Below are positions 1-8,790 of a stretch of 20,536 bases of DNA, one piece after another. Below the pieces are notes generated by a model that saw only the letters and a list, made by a program, of their open reading frames with translations, did not search any database and had not been told where the DNA came from. Both the position numbers and the translations under genes were made by a program. Position 1 is the first letter of the stretch. Each line of letters starts with the position of its first letter. The DNA is taken from contig CABQCA010000026.1 in NCBI GenBank assembly GCA_902462525.1, positions 1 through 20,536 of the forward strand, written 5' to 3'. The DNA comes from an uncultured Porphyromonadaceae bacterium (GTDB lineage: Bacteria > Bacteroidota > Bacteroidia > Bacteroidales > Muribaculaceae).

Positions 1-177
1 GCTGTGAGGGTCGTCGGCCGACCAGAAATAGCCCCCGTGTGTCACCTGTACCGGCGCCAGCATGGCGGCGTCGGGACCCAGAAGCTGGCGTATGCGGGTG
101 TTTGCCTGGTCGCGGGTGTTCCAGTCGCCTATCAGCCAGTGTACTTCGGAACTGAGTACTTCTTTTAATTTCGGCAT
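1..177 (-). CDS. N-terminal 59 residues of an unrecognised protein, cut by the window edge
   Basis: An open frame begins with ATG at 177 and stays open to the left edge. It reads MPKLKEVLSSEVHWLIGDWN and continues through a segment ending GGYFWSADDPHS. There is no signal peptide and no membrane segment in the visible part, and I do not recognise the family. Codon use is GC-rich like the neighbouring genes, which supports real coding. It lies 171 bp downstream of the last gene of the srf-type block, on the same strand. The spacer between them holds a large palindromic structure, so I cannot say whether it belongs to that operon. The start is chosen because the frame upstream of this ATG runs into AT-rich non-coding sequence. 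Confidence 0.55.
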   Translation of the reverse strand, partial: MPKLKEVLSSEVHWLIGDWNTRDQANTRIRQLLGPDAAMLAPVQVTHGGYFWSADDPHS

Positions 178-189
178 ATAGTTATCATA

Positions 190-343
190 TTAAGTTTCGC
201 AAGTTTCAACTTGCTCAATTAAAGGTGATGGGTGAAAGGTGAAGATAATGGTTTTTGCTTAAAAATTCTATTATCTTCACTCAGGCGAAGCCTGATTTTC
301 ACTTTTCACTTTATTCACTTCAACTTGAGCTTGCGAAAGTTGA
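190..343. repeat. Nested imperfect palindrome in the spacer after the srf-type block
   Basis: The AT-rich spacer is organised as nested inverted repeats. The outer arms include a perfect 9-bp pair, TTTCGCAAG at 195-203 and CTTGCGAAA at 330-338, within longer imperfect arms (about 192-213 and 321-341). The inner arms are a perfect 11-bp pair, GTGAAGATAAT at 239-249 and ATTATCTTCAC at 270-280. Between the inner and outer right arms sits a small separate hairpin, TCAGGC-GAA-GCCTGA at 281-295, followed on the plus strand by TTTTC. The outer arms also fold locally: GCAAGTT/AACTTGC at 199-214 and TCAACTT/AAGTTGA at 320-343. Short words of the type GGTGAAAGGTGA on the left are mirrored by TTCACTTTTCACTT on the right. 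It could be a dispersed palindromic element (MITE-like or REP-like), a terminator complex or a structured RNA. The structure is visible; its role is inference. Confidence 0.7.
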
Positions 344-348
344 TCATT

Positions 349-1983
349 TTATTTTTCGTTTTGATGAATGAAAGGCAGAACGCCGTCGAAGGCCGATGTT
401 GCCAGACGTCCGGCGGCAGCACCTCCGAGGAGCAGAATGGCAATTGCCGCCGCTATTATGGCAATGCGTATCAGCTGCCAGTCTTTCGACAGACCTTTTC
501 CGAAGCCGAACACTTCGGCGAGGCGGTCGGTGAAGCCGAGTTTGCGGCCGCTTTCGGCGAAATCGGCTGTCCGGACGCCGTTACTGTCGGCAAAGGCCGG
601 ACAGTCGGCTTCGGCAGGTGTACCCAGCGACACCGTCACAAGGTCGTTTCGGCCGACATCGCCTATCATCGCGCGTGCTGTGGCGGTGTCTCCGGCGGAG
701 GTGTCGAAGGCAAGAGCCGGGAAGAATATTTCGCGGCGATTGCCTTTTCCTTTATCGGCGGGTACTATGACGACATGTGCGTCGGCTGTCTTTACTGCGT
801 TTCTGGTCTTGATTATAAGCAGTGTGCTTTCTTCTGGCTTTGCTGAGCCGGGAGCTTCTACCGTAACTTTTATTTTGTCACCTTCGAGTTCTGCCGACAT
901 TATGGTGTAGGGTGTTCCCGATGGCAGCCGCAGCTTTTTGATAAGGAATCGCGGGTCGTCGGCGACAGCTTTGCGCAGTTCTGTTATTGCGAGACCTTCG
1001 GCATGAATGAGACCTCCGGTCGACAGGCCGTCGAACATGAGCGAGTTGGCCACTGCAGCGGCATTGTCGCCCGCACCTTCGACAGTGATGATGAAATCCT
1101 TTTTCAGCAATTCCGGCGACATGGCCACGAATACCGTTCCCGATGCCCGGTCGTAGCGGCATTTGAAATGACTTCCGGAGATATATTCGATTGCTCTGTC
1201 GGGGTCGTTCACTATATCGTTGTAGGTTGTTGTCAGTATTATCTGCTCGAAAGCTTCCGGGGAGTATCCGCAGTCTGTCGAGTAGATTTCTACTGTTTCG
1301 CCGGGAACAATGTTGTGGTCGTAAGCCTTGTCGCGTCCTTCGACCTTGATATGAAGCGATGGAATGGCGGCTTTTTGAGCAGGTGTCAGCGAACGGGCTC
1401 CGCAGTCTTCGGCAAAGGGCCCTATGAGAATCGAGGCCGCTTCCGGAAGACCGCTCATGAACGGCAGGCGCCCCACAGCTTCTTCACATTCTTCGTCGGG
1501 AGAGATTATCGTCAGGCCCGGAGCATCGGACACTGCCGCCAGACTCGGGCCCCACACTTCGCGGACGGAGTATCCGGCCGCCAGAGATGTGATACCGGCA
1601 GAGGCGAACTGGGCGTCGGGCCGCAGCCGGTATGTGTCGGCGCCGCGGCGTGTGAGGCAGCGCTCTTTTACAGTTTCGGTGATACGCCGGAGCAGCGCGA
1701 CAGGCGACACTTCACGGCCTTCGGAATCGGTGATGGTCATGCGCGCCGGCACGCGGATTCCGATCTTGAAGGCTTCCTCGCGGTTTACGTTGCTGAGGAA
1801 GTTGCATAGTACCGCAACGTATGTCCAGTAGTCTTTGCCGAGGGTCACTTCATAGTAGACAGGGCCGTTGCACAGCTTGCGTGCCGACGAGTGTGTGAGC
1901 TGTTCGCCTTCCCAGCCGTCGGAAAAGAATACCGTGAAACCCGGGTCGCTGCCTGCTATCTGTATGCCTATTTTGTTTTGCAT
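349..1983 (-). CDS. Tail-anchored protein of unknown function, last gene of the srf-type block
   Basis: This 544-residue protein belongs to no family I recognise. It begins MQNKIGIQIAGSDPG with no signal peptide. It has one clear hydrophobic helix near the C-terminus, about residues 504-524 (LIRIAIIAAAIAILLLGGAA), followed by a tail of about 20 residues. That is the layout of a tail-anchored inner-membrane protein with its bulk in the cytoplasm. The middle (roughly 200-430) looks rich in beta strands with alternating polar and hydrophobic residues and could hold Ig-like or other beta-sandwich domains, but this is only an impression. It starts 11 bp after the GTPase gene and is almost certainly co-transcribed with it. 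By context it may be the membrane docking partner of the cytoplasmic GTPases. Its position could suggest a counterpart of proteobacterial SrfA, but I see no sequence evidence for that. Confidence 0.85.
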   Translation of the reverse strand: MQNKIGIQIAGSDPGFTVFFSDGWEGEQLTHSSARKLCNGPVYYEVTLGKDYWTYVAVLCNFLSNVNREEAFKIGIRVPARMTITDSEGREVSPVALLRRITETVKERCLTRRGADTYRLRPDAQFASAGITSLAAGYSVREVWGPSLAAVSDAPGLTIISPDEECEEAVGRLPFMSGLPEAASILIGPFAEDCGARSLTPAQKAAIPSLHIKVEGRDKAYDHNIVPGETVEIYSTDCGYSPEAFEQIILTTTYNDIVNDPDRAIEYISGSHFKCRYDRASGTVFVAMSPELLKKDFIITVEGAGDNAAAVANSLMFDGLSTGGLIHAEGLAITELRKAVADDPRFLIKKLRLPSGTPYTIMSAELEGDKIKVTVEAPGSAKPEESTLLIIKTRNAVKTADAHVVIVPADKGKGNRREIFFPALAFDTSAGDTATARAMIGDVGRNDLVTVSLGTPAEADCPAFADSNGVRTADFAESGRKLGFTDRLAEVFGFGKGLSKDWQLIRIAIIAAAIAILLLGGAAAGRLATSAFDGVLPFIHQNEK

Positions 1984-1994
1984 TGTTCAGGGTA

Positions 1995-3932
1995 TTAGTT
2001 GAAGAAATTGCGTCTTGGGCGAAATATGGTTTTTCGCGCCCTTTCGCCGGAGGTATAATTGCAGATAACCGACAGCAGACCTTCAGAGTCCGCCGGGTCG
2101 TAGGTGTAGATGTTGCCGACGTTGAACCGGCCCAGACTGAAGCAGAAAATGCGCGGGAGTCCGTTGGCCGATGCATCGGGCGAAGCGTTGATTCCGCACT
2201 CGGCGCACTGCTCTATAAGAGCGTCGCGGGTAGCCTTGTTAAGAATTGAGTGCACTATGCCGACAGCTTTGTCCTCGCGGTTTTCTCCGAGAGTATCGGC
2301 TTTGGTGACAATGAAATGCAACCCTTTGACGCGACGCATGACCTCGCGGTTTGCCTCTACGTCGAACATGAGGCTGCGCAGACGGTTGAACGACTTGATC
2401 TGTTCCTGACGGCCGGCTTCGTCGCACGTGGGGTCGATGAGAAGGAAAATCAGTTTCTCATTGTCGTTGGAGAGAATTTCGGAGGCGCTGTTTCCCATTC
2501 TGCGGAACTCGGTGATAACGTGGCCGTCGCTTCCGACGGCGGTGACTATTTTGTTAGTGAAGGCTTCGCCGGCCATTTCAACGAAATTGAAACTGTTGTC
2601 GCGTGCCGCACCCGAGCGTATGGTTCCTTTCACCACGGCCACAAAGTCGTCGGGAGTGCCGGAGATAGCTATGCCGCTGCGCGAGTAACTTTTGAGCAGC
2701 GAGGCATATTCGCCGCTGTAGTTCACTTCGTCGACAGCCACGTTCTCGCTGCTTAGCAATCCGGTCATAACGCTGGTTTTGCCGCTTGCCGCTATGCCGA
2801 AGAGAATGATGTCGGTGAGGCCGGCCTCGCCCGTGCCGCCGGCGTAGCGGCAGTCCGGACCCGGAGGCGCCGGGAGAACGGAGCGTATGCGGCTGTCGTT
2901 AAGAATACGTTCGAACATGGCGTCGTCGGCACCTGAGGCTTCGCACAACTCTTCCTTGGTACAGACACCTTTCTCATATAGGGCGCAGAAAGTCTGGTTG
3001 TCGTAGAGAGCGGGCGCGCGGTGAAGTTCGGCCAGTTCTTTGTCCTTGAGAGTGCGGATACGGTCTTCGGCCTTGCGGTGGAATATGTGGTCGGGGTAGA
3101 ATTCGGTGAATTCGAGCAGGTCGTAGATGTTGTCGGAATCGATCATCAGCCATTCGCTCTCGGCGTTGCGTGCCTCGGGCGCTTCGGCAGAATGGTGTCC
3201 GCAGCCGCGGTAGAAGTTTTCATAACATCGCACGCCATTCACCACATCGTCGGCAGTCAGCGCCCACTCCCATATGGCTTCATCAGCCTTTGCACTGTAG
3301 GTGCCTGTGCCTTTGAAGGTTTTGAGAAAGCCGTCGATGTCATCGAGGTTGTTCAGACGCCCGTTGGCATCGAAGAGTTTCTGCCATTCGCTTTCAGCGA
3401 CAGCGGCAATGCGGTTTCCCAGGGTTGCCTTGTGGCGCCGTACGGCCGAGACATGGCCGGCGGCATAGCCGGCATCGGCGTACGATGTCAGATACGATTC
3501 GATCTCCTCATGGACCGGGCGCCACACTTTGCCGTCTGAGGCTTCATAGGCCTCCATAGCTTTTTCGACTGCAGCGAAAGCTGCGTTTTCCTTTATTCGG
3601 CTCAGACAACCGCGGATTTCGGTGATGTGTCCTGCTGCCGATGGCAGCGAATTCCAGCGTGCGATGTAGGCTTCGAGCACACGAACGGTGGCCTCTTCAC
3701 CGGGAGCGTCGGTGTAGGCTTCGACAGCATGTCGGTAGGCGTCCTGTTCGTCAGGGTCTTCGACGGCAGTCGCTGAAGTTTCGATGAGGTCGAATTTTAT
3801 GGCGAAAGCTGCGTTTTTCCGCGCATAGGCCCGCAGCTGTTCCAGTGTGAAGACGCCTTCGGTGATCTTGCGTACTATTTCGGGCACCGTGGCGTTTTTG
3901 AGCCATAACTGATGTGCTAACGACAGTGTCAT
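1995..3932 (-). CDS. P-loop GTPase with N-terminal helical repeats
   Basis: The protein has 645 residues. The C-terminal part (about 370-620) has a GTPase layout: a Walker A/G1 loop GIAASGKT at 379-386, a G3-like segment FVEMAGEAF near 450-458 after a hydrophobic strand, and a G4 motif TKAD at 543-546 after the strand LHFIV. A strand KLIFLLIDP near 493-501 fits between G3 and G4. The first 350 residues look all-helical and contain loosely repeated units of about 45-60 residues centred on a Trp (for example SEWQKLFDANGRLNN and SEWLMIDSDNIYDLL), suggesting a protein-binding scaffold. No signal peptide or membrane helix is visible, so it is probably cytoplasmic. It starts 10 bp after the protease gene and ends 11 bp before the tail-anchored gene. 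I cannot name the family; GTPase rather than ATPase activity rests on the TKAD motif. The G3 Asp is replaced by Glu-Met in VEMAG, so hydrolysis may be atypical. Confidence 0.88.
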   Translation of the reverse strand: MTLSLAHQLWLKNATVPEIVRKITEGVFTLEQLRAYARKNAAFAIKFDLIETSATAVEDPDEQDAYRHAVEAYTDAPGEEATVRVLEAYIARWNSLPSAAGHITEIRGCLSRIKENAAFAAVEKAMEAYEASDGKVWRPVHEEIESYLTSYADAGYAAGHVSAVRRHKATLGNRIAAVAESEWQKLFDANGRLNNLDDIDGFLKTFKGTGTYSAKADEAIWEWALTADDVVNGVRCYENFYRGCGHHSAEAPEARNAESEWLMIDSDNIYDLLEFTEFYPDHIFHRKAEDRIRTLKDKELAELHRAPALYDNQTFCALYEKGVCTKEELCEASGADDAMFERILNDSRIRSVLPAPPGPDCRYAGGTGEAGLTDIILFGIAASGKTSVMTGLLSSENVAVDEVNYSGEYASLLKSYSRSGIAISGTPDDFVAVVKGTIRSGAARDNSFNFVEMAGEAFTNKIVTAVGSDGHVITEFRRMGNSASEILSNDNEKLIFLLIDPTCDEAGRQEQIKSFNRLRSLMFDVEANREVMRRVKGLHFIVTKADTLGENREDKAVGIVHSILNKATRDALIEQCAECGINASPDASANGLPRIFCFSLGRFNVGNIYTYDPADSEGLLSVICNYTSGERARKTIFRPRRNFFN

Positions 3933-3942
3933 GATGGGTGGT

Positions 3943-5853
3943 TTAATTGTTGGCAGCCGGTTTGCGGATAAGGAATGTACCGCTCCACGGCAGTGTTTCC
4001 GATGTCAGAGAATCGACAACGGCATAGCCGCCAGAACCGGTGCTGATGTAGAAATCGGCTTTTGAGAAGCCTATGAGCGAGCTGTCTGGTGCCACGGCTG
4101 ATTCGGTCTGACGTATAACGAGATGTCCTTCGCTTTCCGAGACGGTGAAGGGGGCTTTCCACACTTTGTCGGGGAGATTGCTGGAGCGGTACTGCACTTC
4201 TCCGCTGTTGTTGCCGTCGGTTTTGAAGGCTATTGTCACCAAAGGTATCAGAGATGTCGAATCGGGGCTGACATTGGTGTATTTGGGATATAGAAGTGTG
4301 GCGTTGCACAGAGCGCTGCCGCTGCCTTCGCAGGCATTTCTGAAGCCGGAATATGACATCAGCAGGCTGTCGACGGCATCGAGAGCCGAACGGATCTGAA
4401 TGACCGGACCAATGGTGCTGTCGCCTTCCACCGGCCGGCCGGTGTGGCGGAGTATACCGGAGATTTCCTGAGTTGTCAGCGTGGGATCGATGCTTTTCAT
4501 CAGGCCTACGGCACCGGCAACTATCGGGGCCGAGAAACTTGTGCCGTCGACGAGCTGCGCCCGGCCGCCTCCGGGAGTCTCGCCGTAGAGTTGCACACCG
4601 GGTGCGGAAACGGTCGATTCGAATATATTGCGGTCGGCGAAGTTGCCGAAATTGCTGAATTCAGCCTTTTTAAGATTTTGGTCTACGGCCGATACCTTGA
4701 TGGTCTTGTCGCCACGTTTTGAGGCGTCGATGGCGGTGAAGACGTCCTCGTTGCCTGCGGCCCATACAATGGTCACGAAGTAGCGGTCGGCCATTTCGAA
4801 TACATATTTCCACACATCTTCCATGCCCAGAAAGCGGGTACGTGCGATTTCGATCTGCTGGTCGACGCTCATTTCGTGAACTTCTTCCGAAAGGCTTATG
4901 CCTGCCGAGAAGTTGATGACTTTGGCACCTTTGTTGATGGCGTACAGCATGCCCTGAAGCATTGCGAAGCAGCCGAAGCGGTTTCCGAGGCTTATCGGCA
5001 TAAGGGAGCATCCCGAGCCAACTCCCGCCGAGCCGTAGCCGTTGTCTTTTTTGCCGATGGCCGTGGCTGCAACCATGGTGCCGTGGCTCATCACGGGGTC
5101 GGGCTGCGAGGGGTCGAAGGCCGACGGAACCGATACGTCGTCGGTGCCGTCGGCCACGCTGTATGGCGACACTATGTTCACGCCTTCGAACTCTTTGTTG
5201 TCGATGTCGAAGTACGAATCGATGACAGCCACGATGACATCGGGCACGCCAGTGATTCGTTCCCAGGCCTGGTTTGCCTGAATGGGAGCGAAGTACCATG
5301 CGCGGCTGTCAGCGAGAAAAGGGTCGGCGTTGTTCTCTCCGTTTTCCATCACCTCTTCCTCGAACACCATGAACGGAATGTCGGGAATCTGGCGCGGAAG
5401 GCGTGTTATCAGCGCGCTGCGTTCCTGCGACGGCACCTGAAGAGCCATTAGTTTGGTATTGACATCGGAAAAGAGCACCTGATAGTCCTCCGACGGATAG
5501 AGCGAATCGAATTTTTGTGTCCAGCGTTCCATGTCGGAAGCGCCGCACGAAGCATCGAAGAGCACATTGAGGCGGTTCGACACAATCCGGCGCCCGTCGT
5601 TGTCGATTATATCATCGTCGTTGATAGGCGGCACTGCCGGAGCCTCAACTACTACTACGGTGTCGTAATCGTTTTCAGAGCCGGGTGCCGCACCGTTGCT
5701 GCAGCTGTGGAGCTGCGACAGCAGGTAGAGCAGACCGAAGAGCAGTGCGAGGAAAAGAAGACCGCGCAACAGACAGCCGCCGCAGCCCCATGGCTCCCAG
5801 AAGAAATAATGCTTGTTGACGGGACCCTTGCCGTCGAAATGTATTCTTTTCAT
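3943..5853 (-). CDS. Membrane-anchored S8 (subtilisin-like) serine protease
   Basis: The protein has 636 residues. The catalytic triad is complete: Asp212 in AVIDSYFD, His257 in SHGTMVAA and Ser439 in GTSFSAPIVAG. The oxyanion Asn368 lies in WAAGNED. A short N-terminus (FFWEPWGCGGC) precedes a single hydrophobic segment at about 27-47, best read as a signal anchor. This would place the protease domain outside the cytoplasm. Residues 90-170 resemble an I9-type inhibitory propeptide, suggesting self-maturation. A C-terminal extension of about 130 residues (510-636) may be a beta domain. The Asp motif is DSY rather than the usual D-[ST]-G. The gene starts 6 bp after srfC and ends 10 bp before the GTPase gene, so it is a fixed part of this operon. 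The protease assignment is firm; substrate and trigger are unknown. Confidence 0.95.
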   Translation of the reverse strand: MKRIHFDGKGPVNKHYFFWEPWGCGGCLLRGLLFLALLFGLLYLLSQLHSCSNGAAPGSENDYDTVVVVEAPAVPPINDDDIIDNDGRRIVSNRLNVLFDASCGASDMERWTQKFDSLYPSEDYQVLFSDVNTKLMALQVPSQERSALITRLPRQIPDIPFMVFEEEVMENGENNADPFLADSRAWYFAPIQANQAWERITGVPDVIVAVIDSYFDIDNKEFEGVNIVSPYSVADGTDDVSVPSAFDPSQPDPVMSHGTMVAATAIGKKDNGYGSAGVGSGCSLMPISLGNRFGCFAMLQGMLYAINKGAKVINFSAGISLSEEVHEMSVDQQIEIARTRFLGMEDVWKYVFEMADRYFVTIVWAAGNEDVFTAIDASKRGDKTIKVSAVDQNLKKAEFSNFGNFADRNIFESTVSAPGVQLYGETPGGGRAQLVDGTSFSAPIVAGAVGLMKSIDPTLTTQEISGILRHTGRPVEGDSTIGPVIQIRSALDAVDSLLMSYSGFRNACEGSGSALCNATLLYPKYTNVSPDSTSLIPLVTIAFKTDGNNSGEVQYRSSNLPDKVWKAPFTVSESEGHLVIRQTESAVAPDSSLIGFSKADFYISTGSGGYAVVDSLTSETLPWSGTFLIRKPAANN

Positions 5854-5859
5854 CTTGTT

Positions 5860-8790
5860 TTATGCTTCGATTTTGCTTATGATTTCGCCGAGGGCGCGGT
5901 TGGCTTCGGGCTTCACTTCGGAGCGTTTCAGATGCACGATGAATGCGATGAACATGTACTCGAGCCACTCGTTGTAGTGGTTGTCGAAGGAGGCTGTCAG
6001 CGATATGCCGTTGTCCGACATTTCCTCAAACAGCTGCCCGAGTTCCTCGTCGGTGAATGTGGAGCGTCGTTCGCGGCCTATGTAGTCGTAGACGGGGAGG
6101 TCGTTTTCCTTCACCAGCTGCCGGGCTTTTTTCCTCTGTTCGCCGGAGAGCATCGAGTAGCCGAAGTCGTAGACGAACGAGTTTATTACCGAAGCCATCA
6201 TGTCGGCCACCAGGCTTTTGCGCACGTTGGCTATGTTTGCCACGCTTACTTCCGACCTTATTTTTTCGGCTATTGCGTCGGCCAGGCCGAGGCGTCGTGC
6301 CGAGTCGAGCATGGTGCCTATGAGGTCTTTCATGAGGCCTGGTTTGAAACCGTCGGCAGAGGTGAAAGTGTTCATCAGTTCGTCGGATTTGAGTTTTTCC
6401 TCCCACAGTTTCATAATGTGGTCGGCGATGAACACCTGATTTGTCTTCGGCCGCAGATTCTCGCGGAAAAGGATGCTGATGTCGATGTTGCGCCGGGCCA
6501 TTTCGGCGGTGGCCTGCTCGCGGGTGCGCCAGTTGCGGTAGGTTTTCAGCAGACGGTCCCAGCGCTCGTCGTCGGTGCGGCAGCCCTCGAAGTCGCGGCA
6601 ACGCCGGCGTATGAGCTCATACTCTTTAAGGTTGTTGATGTCGTTGTTGATTGCCGTTCCGTTGACGAGGCTGTGCACGGCCATCAGGCACTCGGCCTCG
6701 GTGACTTCGAGGGCCGACAGCAGATGTCCGAAGAAGTAGTTGTCGTCGTTGTTGGCAACGTCGAATTCCCATCGCAGTTCGAGGGCTGTGTCGATGTTGT
6801 GCAGAAGTTTTTCAGAATCGTTGTCGGAGTCGTATTCTTTCCTGAGTATATCGCGCACGTTGGCCATGATGCTGTCGCGCTCGCGCTTCATCTGTTCGGA
6901 GCGTATCAGCGACGCCACGCGTGCTACTTTGCTCATACGCTCGATGATGTAGAGCGAGCCGTCGTTGTTGATGGTCGAGGCCACGTCCCATGCCAGTTCG
7001 GGGTCGAAGAAAAGTTCGCGTACGCTGGCGTTCGACACGAAAGTGCGGCGCAGCAGCCGGTAGTATTCGGGGTCCATGCGAAGTGTTTTCTCGCGGCTCG
7101 ATGTGGTCACGTCGTAGCCCTCGAACATCTGGTTGCCGTGGGGAGTGCACGAACTGAATTCGTAGGACCGCAGCAGGTAGGCGTCTTTGAACGAATGTCC
7201 GGGCGCGCTCCAGTTCTTGAACCAGTCGACGTTGTCCCAGTTGAGAACGGCATCGAGCAACACGGTGCGGAAGCGGTCTTCCCAGCGGTTGTTGACAGCG
7301 GTTTCGGTGTTGTGCGAGTCGTGCGAACGTGCGGCCATGTCGATGTTCATCTTGGTTGCCACTATCATAAGAGGCGATATTCCGCCGGTACGTTCGAGAG
7401 TGATGGCGCGCTCGGCGGCGCCGGCACCTACGTTGCGGCGCACCCACTGGTCGAGAAGTATGTGAAGATTCTTGACTTCCGACTGTTTCTGGTGGTGGCA
7501 GAAGAGCAGAACCTTCATCATGTGGCTTTCGCTGTAGTAATTGAAGAGGTAGGAAATTTTGCCTCGGAGGAAGAGTTTCACCAGCACCGACTGGCCTGAT
7601 TTGTCGCGTGATCCTTCGGTGCAGAACGCTTCGTCCTGCTGTTCGGGGCTTCGCGCACCGGGGAAGTCGAGCAGATCGGTGTCGATCAGCAGATTCTTGC
7701 TTACGCCTGCGGCGAGTTTGCGGTACGATTCGGCGGGCAGGTAGCCGGGTTCGCCGCTGCGTGTGGCGTCATAGTTGTAGGCGAGAGTTTCTGATAGATA
7801 TTCGTCTTCGATTTTGAACACAAGCTCGGCGCTGACAGCACAGAGGTCGCAGGTAGGCACGTCGGCGACTTTCCGGAGGTCCGACGCTTTACCGGCGACC
7901 GGCACATATACATCGGTTTTCACACACCAGTCGTCCTCGTCGAGGCCGTTGAGGCAGGCTACCGACATGATGGTGCGCCGGTTATCGCCCCCGTGGATAA
8001 CAGCTGTCAGAGGCACGTACACTTCCGGGGCGTAGTCGAAGCGGGCAAGGTCGTCGGCAAGGCGCTGGAAGAGCCGGGTTATCACTGCGTTTTCGTGCCA
8101 GAGATACTTAAGGACGTCGGCCCATTCCGACACCGGCACGCGGTCGATTATGCGGGTTAGGGTTTCAAAGTACTTCGAGCGCAGCATACCCTGAGTCTGG
8201 GCTTCGACATATGTGGCGAGATAGCTCTTGATGTCGAGAATATCGTCCTGTATAAGAGCCGGATGTCCGATGGCCGGGCGTTCGCTGTAGGTTTCGTAGA
8301 TCGTCCGTGCTATCTCGCGGAGCTCGTCGTCGGAGTATGTGGTGTAGTCGCGGATATTATTGTAGTATCCCGAGGCGAGGATTGTGGCAATCCGGCCGAC
8401 GGAGAGGAGCTTCACAATCACAGGATAGTCGCGGTTGTAGCGTCCGGGATTGTTACGGAAACTGCTCATGCGTGTCACCACGCCGGTGGCCTCGCGGTCG
8501 TCGCCGATGGGGTTGATTTTGTCGACAAAGCCCACGCCTTCCGGGTAGTCGGTGGATTTGATGAGAAAGGCTTTGTCGGTGCGGTTGAGAAGAGTGTTTA
8601 TCTGGTACGATTTGCCGGTCTGGCTCTCGCCGAAGGCGCCTACGGCGGGGTTTTCGCGCAGCGCCGCGAGCTGTCGGCGCAGACGTCGCCGGCCGTCGAC
8701 CATCTGGAAGAAAACCTGCTCGTACTGTTCGGGTTTGTTGCGGCGCAGCCAGTCGAGACCTTCGTTTATTATCTGGATATCCTGATTCAT
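5860..8790 (-). CDS. srfC: SrfC-family putative virulence factor (large P-loop GTPase-like protein)
   Basis: The protein has 976 residues and matches the SrfC family as I know it: an N-terminal P-loop GESQTGKS at 54-61, then a long insertion, then LLDFPGARSPEQ (G3-type DFPG at 375-378, the family hallmark) and VATKMNID (TKxN G4 motif at 479-482). The last 450 residues are mainly helical, which would suit a dynamin- or septin-like assembly mode, but that is inference. No signal peptide or membrane helix is evident. SrfC is the partner of SrfB in srfABC loci, named from Salmonella where SsrB regulates them; the biochemical role is unsettled. The gene follows srfB after 78 bp, the only loose junction inside the block. 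I see no convincing TAnnTTTG promoter in that gap. Downstream, the protease gene starts after only 6 bp. The Bacteroidales member probably diverges strongly from the proteobacterial ones. Confidence 0.9.
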   Translation of the reverse strand: MNQDIQIINEGLDWLRRNKPEQYEQVFFQMVDGRRRLRRQLAALRENPAVGAFGESQTGKSYQINTLLNRTDKAFLIKSTDYPEGVGFVDKINPIGDDREATGVVTRMSSFRNNPGRYNRDYPVIVKLLSVGRIATILASGYYNNIRDYTTYSDDELREIARTIYETYSERPAIGHPALIQDDILDIKSYLATYVEAQTQGMLRSKYFETLTRIIDRVPVSEWADVLKYLWHENAVITRLFQRLADDLARFDYAPEVYVPLTAVIHGGDNRRTIMSVACLNGLDEDDWCVKTDVYVPVAGKASDLRKVADVPTCDLCAVSAELVFKIEDEYLSETLAYNYDATRSGEPGYLPAESYRKLAAGVSKNLLIDTDLLDFPGARSPEQQDEAFCTEGSRDKSGQSVLVKLFLRGKISYLFNYYSESHMMKVLLFCHHQKQSEVKNLHILLDQWVRRNVGAGAAERAITLERTGGISPLMIVATKMNIDMAARSHDSHNTETAVNNRWEDRFRTVLLDAVLNWDNVDWFKNWSAPGHSFKDAYLLRSYEFSSCTPHGNQMFEGYDVTTSSREKTLRMDPEYYRLLRRTFVSNASVRELFFDPELAWDVASTINNDGSLYIIERMSKVARVASLIRSEQMKRERDSIMANVRDILRKEYDSDNDSEKLLHNIDTALELRWEFDVANNDDNYFFGHLLSALEVTEAECLMAVHSLVNGTAINNDINNLKEYELIRRRCRDFEGCRTDDERWDRLLKTYRNWRTREQATAEMARRNIDISILFRENLRPKTNQVFIADHIMKLWEEKLKSDELMNTFTSADGFKPGLMKDLIGTMLDSARRLGLADAIAEKIRSEVSVANIANVRKSLVADMMASVINSFVYDFGYSMLSGEQRKKARQLVKENDLPVYDYIGRERRSTFTDEELGQLFEEMSDNGISLTASFDNHYNEWLEYMFIAFIVHLKRSEVKPEANRALGEIISKIEA

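Noticed and set aside
281..295. A plus-strand rho-independent terminator (TCAGGC-GAA-GCCTGA then TTTTC)
   Set aside because: No plus-strand gene ends here and the T-run is short; it is better treated as part of the nested palindrome.
349..1983. Assigning the tail-anchored protein as SrfA
   Set aside because: Only its presence in an srf-type operon suggests it; no sequence feature supports it, and the gene order differs from srfABC.
5515..7599. A very long open frame on the plus strand (694 codons) opposite the srfC and protease genes
   Set aside because: It is rich in Val, Ala, His and Phe with no motif, overlaps two well-supported minus-strand genes, and is what GC-rich codon use on the other strand produces by chance.
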